A stretch of 64,000 nt of DNA, from the NCBI GenBank assembly GCA_048013815.1, contig CM106586.1:16492001-16556000 (forward strand). The letters are read 5' to 3'. This stretch comes from Setoptus koraiensis (taxonomy: Eukaryota; Arthropoda). The number at the start of each line of letters is the position of its first letter. Position 1 is the stretch's first letter. Both the position numbers and the translations under genes were made by a program. Shown here in pieces: positions 55,319-64,000 of this stretch. The notes below the pieces were generated by a model that searched no databases, was not told where the DNA came from, and worked only from the letters and a program-made list of their open reading frames with translations.

Positions 55319-56858
55319 GGCACTGACAAGCCGCGCGCGCGCGAGCCGCGGGTTGTGAGAGTCCGCAGCAAGAGTCCGCAGCGAGTCGCGCGGTGCGGCG
55401 AGACCCGCACGGGCGAGAGTGAGCCGCAACTTGTTGATCACTGAGCCGCGTGCGCGTGAAACAATAGCGATCGGGCGACAACAACAATTAAGCGCACTTG
55501 ATTAAGCGTGTCCGCCGGGCCGGCGAACCCTTTGATTGACGCCCCCATTGATTTACCTGTTGATTGGCCGGCTTAATAAGCGGCTAACCTAATAAACTGA
55601 CTTGGAATGGGAAATCGTGTTATCGCTGGGCCGAGCGCTCGCACCAGCGCACCTTTAATGACTGCCCCCGCTCGCAATCTGTCCGCTGCGGCTCGCTCGT
55701 CCGCTCGTCGGCGACTCCCGACGACGGCCCGCGGGCCGGCGCTCGCCCATCAGCTGAGCGGCCCGCACTGTTGACACAACTCGCCGCTGGTGCGCGTGCG
55801 ACCATCTGACAGTTGGCCGGTCGACGATTTGACAGTTGGCCTGTTATGATGCAGCCATGAATGTGCACGAGCACGCACTCGCAGCGATTTGCACGTGCGT
55901 AAGCCGTTGCATGCGCAGTACATTGTGCATGGAGAGATCGGGCCCGCCGCAACCGATTCCGGCCGCCGATAGCGAGTCGGGCCGCCGATAGCGAGTCGGG
56001 CCGCCGACGGCGAGATTGGCAGCTCGCGCGAGCGAGGTGCCAAGAGCAAACGAGCGGCGGCTTGCGTGCCCGACCGGCGTTCACGGTGACACATTAGACG
56101 GTTATTTGGCAGCGCTAATCCAGTGTCGGCCCGCGACAACAGCGCGCGCCGACTGATGAATTGTAAGCGTGCCCGCAACAGGTTATCGCAAACCCAATAA
56201 ACGGGCTCGCTGTGAGCCGCGCCGCCTAGCGTGACCGTGCGCGCCGCCGCCGCCGACCAACGGGTTGGCTGCTCGAGCCCGACCGACTTTGAGCGGCGTT
56301 GCGGCCGCGTTGGGCCGCGTTGGGCCGCGTTGGGCTGAGTTGGGCGCGTTCGGCGCGTTCGGCGCGGCTCCACCGAGCCCCGAGTGATCAGGACGCAACA
56401 GCGATCGGCCGGCTCGGGCACACACCTGTCGGCGGCGGCCCGTCAGCCGACTTGGCCAAACATAGGAGGGCCGCTGCTGCTCACTGTGGACTGCGCAGTA
56501 ATACCCGATAGTATAGAGCCGCCCGTCGCTGTTAAATGGGACAAGGTTCATTAATTATGATTAACCGGTTTGTTAGTGTGTGCGCGCGATTAATTATTCA
56601 ACTCTATCCGCAGATTGGCGCTATCAGCGATGCATCAGCAACGACGACGCTTTAGACACTTACGATATGGCCAATTTGGTCATGTCCGAGCGGGCCGGCC
56701 CGGCCAAGTGCGGCAACTTGCGGCTTCGATGAGCGACAGAGCGGCCACGTTAAACGTTTCGTTTGCGAAGCAACTTGTTGCACACTCAACTAGGCATACG
56801 CATCGCCCGTTCGACAGCTAAACTCGGCTGTGTGTCTCCCATAGTGTGTGCCGGCGCA

Positions 56859-56977
56859 CAGGTAAGCGCGATTCTCGAGCTCAGGTAAGCGCGGTTCGCC
56901 AGCTCAGGTGAGCGCGGTTCGCCAGCTCAGGTGAGCGTTCGCCAGCTCAGGTGAGCGTTCGCCAGCGCAGGCAAGCG
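56859..56977 (+). repeat. Tandem array of CAGGTRAGC-centred units
   Basis: CAGGTAAGC at 56859 and 56882, CAGGTGAGC at 56905, 56928 and 56948, then a degenerate CAGGCAAGC at about 56968. The unit is about 20-23 bp with the spacer gcggttcgccagct. Confidence 0.92.
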
Positions 56978-58061
56978 ATCTACAAACAACAGCCATCCAT
57001 CGCGGCCGCGCACAACAATTAGCAGCTGACCAAACGGTGGGTGTGGCAGGTGGCGCCGGCGTCGACCGCATCAATAGGGCGTTGGTTGGCTCGGTTAAGC
57101 TGGCCGGGCGAGGGTCGGCGCGTCGGGCGGTTGGCTGGCGGCCGCCGCCGATAGCCGGCCGGCTCCGGCAGCGCCGCGCGGCCGCCAATTGGCCATTTTT
57201 ACTAACTGCGCCCCATTTAATTATTGGTTATATGAAACTGTATCAATTTTTAACGATCTCAGTGCGCCGTCACTCACAAGTTGCGGGCCGCCGCTGCCGC
57301 TTATATCCGAAGGCTGCAGGCCGGCAAAATATAGATCACTTTTGGCCGGCCGGCCAGCCGAGAGTCATGATGATAAATTTAGTTTAGGTGGCCGGTGGGC
57401 AGTGGGCAGAGCGGGCGCACTGGGCACATCGGGCAGCCCTAAATGATCAATTGCCGGCAAACGATTGCAATCGATCCGACGATTAACTGCTGCCAACTTG
57501 TAACTGATGACGATAATGGCACCGACCGAGCGCCACTCGAAGCGCTCGGTGCCGATCAATTATCACCCGCTAAATAAGGTATCATCCCGCAACCGGCCAC
57601 CAGCTGCAAGCGCTGCCATGTTTGCGCCCGGCCGCCGCGCGCCGCCAGAGCGCGCCACGCGCTTCCGGCCCGACAAAATCACCGCTCGGCAGCCCGACAA
57701 AATCACCGCTCGCCGTTTGTCACGCTCGCGGGCCATCAATCTAACGCTGAGCAATCGAGCTGAATATCAATTTGATGAGCGACTTAATGACTTTGGCCCA
57801 GCTGACGCCGATGATGCCGAAATGCCAGCGAAATATCGCATTTCGAGCGATTCGCACGAATTCGTCGCGTCGTGTTGCGCAACGCCGATGATCGATTCAA
57901 GTTTTGAGCTGAGCGATGGTGTGACCGACAATCTCAGTCACAGGCTGTGGCTTAAATGCATCGTGATGGCTCTTTATAGAGCTTTATAGAGCTTTATGGA
58001 GCACGATCGGTATGAGTGGCAGCAGCAACAGGTTGTCGGTGATGTGGCGCCCTCAGTTGGC

Positions 58062-58107
58062 TCTCGGTTGTTTATAGCTCGGTTGTTCATAGCTCGGTTG
58101 TTTATAG
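58062..58107. repeat. Minisatellite, 17-bp unit tcggttgtttatagc
   Basis: Three copies. A related tagagcttta triplet lies just upstream at 57971-58000. Confidence 0.8.
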
Positions 58108-58629
58108 GAGCGCGATTATTCGAGCGCCGGGCATTCGAAAATGCCACTTGTTTCGCTGGCTGTTATTGGCTGTTGGCGCGACGTTGCAATTAGAACGAGT
58201 CGCAATTAGATTTCATTTCCATTTCAATTGCGCTTGGCCAGCGCGCCGATACATGATATATGTATAATAGTATAATTGCTGCCGGCCGCTCGGTCGACTC
58301 GTTTGAGCCCTCTGGGCAAGAGCGCGCTTGTGCCATCGAAGCGCCGCCAAGGTTCGGGGCGTGATTGGCGAGCGATCGCCAGAGTTGTTTATTTTTATTT
58401 TGCTGCATATATTAACTTGACGCTGTTGCGCCGGTTCGGACGGGCCGGCCGCTCGCACGCTAAAGAGGGCCGGCGACTCGGTGGGCAAAGAAGGCGAAAG
58501 CGACTCGAATCGAATCACTGACATCGCATTATCGCTTGCGAGCTGCCGGCGAGCAGCGCAATTGCTCACCTGTCGGCAGACTGTGCCCTGTAGACTGTGC
58601 CCTGTAGAGCAACAAGTGGGCCCGAACGG

Positions 58630-58690
58630 CCTATTCGCTCACCTGTAGCCGCGAACGGCCCCCTCTTCGCTCACCTGTAGCCACGAACGG
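58630..58690 (-). repeat. Duplicated 30-bp unit carrying CAGGTGAGC on minus
   Basis: ttcgctcacctgtagccgcgaacggc is repeated as ttcgctcacctgtagccacgaacggc. A third gctcacctg lies at 58564. Confidence 0.85.
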
Positions 58691-59039
58691 CGCCGACAGA
58701 CGGCAAACGAGCGCGTGCTGCCCGTTGGGCGACCGGGCCGACACTTTGCAGCGGGCATAATATGAAAATGTCGAAATATTGAAATGCATAATATTGTAAT
58801 AATACAATACAATTACAATCGCCATTTAATAGGTTAAGTGGCCAATGTCTCAATGCGATGCATCAGCGCTGTTCGCCCATCAGATTCGCTTATCACGCGT
58901 CGGGCCGACCAATCGGTGCCGACAATCAATTGGGCAGCGTCGTTGGCCGGCACCGATCGCAACCAACGGACGGCCGACGAACGGTCTCGCCTGGGGCCAG
59001 ACGCGCAATGAGACGCACACGATCTAGCAACAACCACTC

Positions 59040-59142
59040 TAAACAACAGCAACACCGACAGCAACGACAGCAACAACAGCAGCAACAACAGCAGCAACAA
59101 CAGCAACAACAACAGCAACAACGACAGCAACAACAGTCGCGC
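59040..59142. repeat. CAA/CAG trinucleotide tract
   Basis: About 100 bp of interrupted CAACAG units. All three plus-strand frames stay open only because of the repeat. Confidence 0.85.
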
Positions 59143-62100
59143 AATAATCATGATTGCGCAATCAGCCAACACACCACGCCCGCCAACAACAATGGCTGCC
59201 TATAAATAAATAAACAATTATCCGGCAATTATCTGTTGCGCAACCACTGTTATAGGCGACCACCAAGCGGCGATCTCGCAAGTGAGTTGAGCGGCCGACT
59301 TGTCACAACTGACCGGACTGCGATCGCACGGATAGAGCGATCATTTCACTTTTGTCCGCTCTCAGCTGATCTCTGCCAATCTCAGCTGGTCTCTGCCAAT
59401 CTCAGCTGGTCTCGGCTGGTCTCCGCTGGTCTCGGCTGGTCTCCGCTGATCGCGATCGGGGCTCGCGGGCCGGTTTCAATTGTGACTGGAAGCGCTGGCC
59501 GCGCTGCGAGCCGCGATGAGCCGCGGAGTTAATCTGATCGGCGCGGCGGCGGCGCATTAACCTGGCAATCGGGCGATCGGGCAATCGGCTTTGCCGTCAT
59601 GCGGGCAACAGGCGACCGAGGGCGCCCATGGCGGAGCTTCGATTTGACGCGGGCCTTGTTTGCATTGTCAGCGTTGTGTGCTATCTCTGGACGGCTGTCG
59701 CTGGGAGTTTGTGGCTGGGAGTTTGTGGCTGGGAGATCGTGGCTGGAAGACTGGCGCTGGGAGGCTGGCGCTGGGAGACCGGGCGCTGGGAGCGAGAGTG
59801 CTCGCTCATGTGTATACACTAATTTGAGACAAGCGCAAAACATGATTTTGATACCATTAGCGTCGTACAAATGACACTGCTCACGGCACAACAATTGCGC
59901 CGGACCATGCGAACCCGGGCGGCCCATTCACAATCGCGATTGCGCCGCTCGGCGCTCGCTTCTCGCTTCTCGAACGGCCGCTGAGCAGCGTCGGGCCGTT
60001 GAGCGGCGTCGGGCCGCTGAGCGGCGGCGGGCCGGCGAAATTGGCCGTTGCACGATGCCGCCGAGAGGATGCTAATCTAATCTGTTGTCTCATCTGTCGC
60101 TGGCTGCAGCAAATCAGCGCTGGCTGTGTGTCGCATTAGTGGGTGTTGTTAGTTAGTGTCAGTTAGTGTCGGTTAGTGTCGGTTTGTGTCGCCACAACGG
60201 CCCGGCGTTACGACCGTACCCATGGCACCGGCATCAGCGAGCGGCCGATCTCTGGTCATCGGGTCATTAATGGCCGGACCAGTCGGCCGAGCGGCCAGAA
60301 TTATAATGAATTAATGGCACTGGCAAACAGCAGCCAAGTGGACGACAGCGCCTCGCAACAATGGCACAACAACAACAACAGCAACAACAACAGCAACAAC
60401 AACAATGTTTCGCTGCCGTTGCGACTGTCAATTTGAGAGGAGTCCATTGAGAAAAATGCGCCAAAATGAGTCAGTATCTCGAGTGTCATGCTCGTGAGTA
60501 TTATCTCAGCTACAAGTATCATCTCAGGTATGATCTCAGGTGAGCGTAAGATGTAAATACAAGCAAAAGTATATAAGTTAAGAAGCAACAAGTTGCCACT
60601 GCGCACACGGATAATGATGTGTGTGTGAATCGCCACTGACCACAACCAAATGATACATTGCCTACTGCCGCTGGTACGTGCTTGTTAAAAAACGACGGCT
60701 ACCTGTTGCTGCTCGGTTGTCGCTGTTGCTGTTGGTCAGTGTGACGGACGCTCGGACGGCCGGACAGCCGGACAGTTGACACTGAGCCGTGAGCGGCCAG
60801 TAAATAAAAATAGTCGCACACCGAGTGACGATTAGCGACCCACGCTGACAAACAAACCAGCGACCCAAGCGAATCTCATCAACATGCAACAGCCATGGGA
60901 GAAGCCCGATGCGGTTAATGCGGCCACCGGCCCGAGCATCGGCCAACAACCGCAACATGACACTGATACGCTCGCACACTCGCCCCTCTAAGGCGAGCGC
61001 TCTAAAATCATTAGCGACAATATTGCAAACTCGACACAAATGACAATTTCCATGCCCACTCCGGCCACTGAGCAACGAATTAATTCAGTTACCAAAGTAT
61101 CAAGTTGTTGCTGCTCGCCGGTCGCTGGTCGCCCGCGACCCAAAGTCCCAACGGCGGCCAACAAGACGCGCGGCGACCCGCTGATTGCAGGCCGGCCTGC
61201 TTCTCGGACCGGAAGCGGAGCGGCCTCGGGCTCTGTGCGGGCATGAGTGCGGGCTACGTGTGCGTGGGCTCAGCCTGCACCACACATAACGTGGCCGGCA
61301 TATTTGCCGGCCATACCATTTGCAGGGCCATGTCATGTGTTTGGGCATGATACCTAGTTGCGCTGGCCGAGTTTGCGGCGCTGCCCGAGTTTGCGGCGCT
61401 GCCCGCTCGCCGCGCTGACCAGGTGAGCGCGCTGCAGTCGCCGGCGTGTTATTTACACGCAACGGATGCAATTATATTCGATCGCTGTCGCCGTCGTCGT
61501 CGTCGTTGTTGTCGCCGTCGTTGTTGTTGTTGTCGTCGTTGTCGCTGTTGTTGTTGCTGTGTTGTTGTTGTTGTTGTCGCCGGCGCTGTTGTGATTGCGG
61601 CCGAACGGCGCGTATGAGCTGGCGACGGGCGAGGGATCACGCATCGATTGATGTCATTATTATCGTCTTTGGGGTCACAACATATGATAACGTCAGTGGG
61701 TCGCATGTGGATATGACATGTGACACAGTGACGCATATGAGCCGAGTGATCTGATGAACCGATTTGCAATGCCAACAAACGCATCACCGGGCAGCGGCGG
61801 GCGGGCGGGCAGCGCGTGCTTGTTTGCGCTGCCCGCTCGCCCGATGATCAATTATATCAGCGGCCAGGTACAATTGATTTGCTTTCGGGCCGGCTCAGCG
61901 CGGTTTTGCATCGGCTCGGTTTTGCATCGGCGCCGGGCCGCACAACCGACTACCGCTCAACCGAGTATCGCTCAACTGAGTATCGGTCGCTGACTATTGG
62001 TCAGCTGACCACTGGTCAACTAGCGCCGGTGAACCGGGCGCCGATCAACGAGCAGCAAATAGATACAAATCAATCAAGCGTCCCCGCTCTGCTGCTCTTT

Positions 62101-62264
62101 TGGATCCTTTGGCCCGTTCGGCTGCCCGCTCCTCCGGCGCTGATGCGGCCAATTGGCCGGAGCCGGCCGGCACGACAGGCACAGATTGAGATGTAACTTG
62201 TTGTTGTCGGCTGCCGATTTCAATATTGCCGGCCATGGCTTTTGTTGGCGCTGTCGCTCGCTAT

Positions 62265-62360
62265 CCGGCATCGATATCTGCCAATATCTTCTGATATCTC
62301 CTGATATCGCCACCGATATCTTGTAATATCGCCACCGATGCTTTGTAATATCGCCACTGA
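62265..62360. repeat. Diverged repeat of tgatatcgccacc / gtaatatcgccacc units
   Basis: Five or so copies of a 15-20-bp unit with ATAT(C) cores. Confidence 0.7.
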
Positions 62361-62734
62361 CATCAGCGCCGGCGTCGCCGCCGTGGCCGACAATCGCAGC
62401 GACACAAACGAGCGACGCAAACGAGCGACGCAAACAAGTTGTGACACACAATCGTCAATTGCCAGTCGAGTGCTCCGACGATTGCTGTTGTTGCTGCCGT
62501 GAGCAAACATTTACGTCATAGGCACCTATAAAGGCTGCATCATGGTTGCATCATCATGGTTGGCAAATATTGATATTGTGTACCAATTGGCAAACAAAAG
62601 CTGGCAAACAAAAATCGGTATGCATACGCGCTGTTGTTACACATACTGGCGCATTCGGCAGGTATATAGGTGTCGGTTGTTGTCCATTGTTGTGGCTTGC
62701 GAGTGGCCTCGATGCGACCGCTCGTTGCCACTGC

Positions 62735-62783
62735 TTGTTGCGATCGGTTGTTGCGATCGGTTGTTGCGATCGGTTGTCGCGAC
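62735..62783. repeat. Minisatellite, 14-bp unit ttgttgcgatcgg
   Basis: Three to four copies. Confidence 0.85.
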
Positions 62784-63333
62784 GGCCGTCACAACAGACG
62801 CTCGAGTTTGGGTCAAGTTTCAACAAACAAACTCCGAAAATTGCATGCCAACCTGAGCATTGTGCTGCCGGCCAACTTGTTGTCGGCTGCATCGACGCGC
62901 CGGACAGCAGCAGCAGCAGCAAATCGACAATTGTCAGCCGGCGCAACAACGACAACAACAACAACAATTGAATTCCAACAGGTAACCAACAGGCTCAGCT
63001 GGTTGTGCAAGCATGTGACGCAATGCCAGCGGCCAGCAGTGGACAATGGACTAAGAGCAACAGTCGCTGTCGTTGGTCGCTGGCGCCGTGCAAGAGATTG
63101 CGCCGAGATAAATCGGACAACAATCATGACATAATAATTTTGTCATTATTGCTCAGCTCACCTTTGTTGTCGCTGCCGGTGCCCATTGTTGTCGTGCTCG
63201 CTGTGAGAATCGGCGCACACTCTCTTCGCCCGTCGATGGCCGCTCGCCGCACCGGCCCGATAGTCCGCCGACCGTCCGCTCGCTGCACACCGGCCCGACG
63301 GTCCGCCGATTGTCCGCCGAAAAATCTGGCAAA

Positions 63334-63421
63334 AAATCGAAAGGTCGGCCCGCCGAAAATCGAAAGATCGGCCGGCGAAAATCGATAGATCGGCCGCCGA
63401 AAATCGATAGATCGGCCGGCG
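63334..63421. repeat. Minisatellite, 24-bp unit
   Basis: Four copies of a unit beginning cgaaaatcgatagatcggcc, alternating ccgg and ccgc at the joint. Confidence 0.88.
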
Positions 63422-64000
63422 CGAACCACGGCCGGCCGCCACCGTCGGGCCGGCCGCTGCAGCTCTGCGGGCTCGTTCCCGCCATTGCGACCGCCTTCGA
63501 GTCGAACCCGACTCGATCGCTGTAATTTGACTACGCGCCCGTCAATTGGTACGTTGTGACAACGCATCAGCGAGTGTCACATGAGCAAATGCCAGTCAAC
63601 GCCGGCCCCCCTTGCGTCATTTCGCGCAAACTTCAAGCCGCTACAGCTGATCGCCAGCCCCATCGCGACCACCCCTCCGCAAGCCTGCCCCGAACGGGGC
63701 GCCGCCGTGAGCCTTTGGTGCCCTATTTGCGCGAGCAATTATTTTTTCGTTTCATCGACGCGCTCGCAAGCCAAATAAATTGTATCAATAAATCACATTG
63801 TGCAATGGGCGCCGCCGGCCCGATCTTATCTGGGGCCGCTGCTGGCGCTCTGATCGCATCTCGCGCCACGGAACGGCTCGCATATGCTCACATTTGTGCA
63901 CAGTTTGTCACATTTTGTGCGCTCACCTGTCAAGTCGGCACCGCCGAAAGCGAGTTAAGCCGCGTTTGCTCGCCGCGTCAATCCGATTGCGTCGGGCCCG

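Larger units (their letters stand above)
43908..64000. other. 20 kb block with no recognisable gene; AT-rich to about 46 kb, then GC-rich and repetitive
   Basis: No open frame matches a protein family. The numerous long overlapping frames come from low-complexity CAA/CAG, GTT and GCC-type sequence. The block holds minisatellites, trinucleotide tracts, inverted repeats and a high density of CAGGTGAGC-type 9-mers, like the 16-31 kb block. It could be an intron of, or regulatory DNA for, a gene beyond the right end of the window. Confidence 0.6.

Noticed and set aside
63334-63421. Regular 24-bp repeats resembling a CRISPR array
   Set aside because: Units are head to tail with no unique spacers, in eukaryotic DNA. 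It is a minisatellite.

Overview
The window is nuclear DNA of an arthropod, most likely a chelicerate and probably an acariform mite. The evidence is a beaten-path family Ig protein (an arthropod cell-recognition family), eukaryotic single-copy genes (DCAF6, VAMP/synaptobrevin, LIPT2, TRUB2, MOSPD2, SOD1, RPA1, TRMT61A) and canonical GT-AG splice sites. Most housekeeping genes here are intronless even when long (RPA1 693 aa, DCAF6 809 aa, MOSPD2 541 aa), which fits an intron-poor mite-like genome. The exact taxon is inference. No bacterial operon, CRISPR array, tRNA or rRNA was seen, and no retroelement or DNA transposon coding region was recognised. Layout: 1-7.3 kb holds the 3' part of a beat-like gene on + with a 3.9 kb GC-rich exon. 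7.7-10.2 kb is DCAF6 on -, tail to tail with it. 11.5-16.3 kb is a three-exon SEA/EGF type I membrane protein on -. 16.3-31.7 kb is a gene-free, GC-rich, repeat- and hairpin-rich block lying between two divergent genes. 31.8-43.9 kb is a compact AT-richer island: VAMP, LIPT2 and TRUB2 on +, MOSPD2, SOD1 and RPA1 on -, TRMT61A on +. 43.9-64 kb is a second large block without a recognisable gene. How the genes relate: LIPT2 and TRUB2 are neighbouring mitochondrial-function genes, RPA1 and TRMT61A are divergent, and TRUB2/MOSPD2 are convergent with 100 bp between them. Two inverted, decayed partial copies of TRUB2 lie near the parent gene, one abutting the LIPT2 stop codon and one between SOD1 and RPA1. 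They share the same internal deletions. Most notable observations: (1) the beat-like protein appears to carry a second membrane-proximal Ig domain, joined by several hundred disordered residues and itself split by about 440 residues between its B-strand Cys and C-strand Trp; (2) the 9-mer CAGGTGAGC (or its complement) occurs at least 17 times in the window, almost all in the non-coding blocks, including a tandem array at 56.86-56.98 kb; (3) several perfect inverted repeats with 12-20 bp arms and tiny loops sit in the non-coding blocks; (4) TRUB2 appears to have Arg in place of the catalytic Asp of its family.
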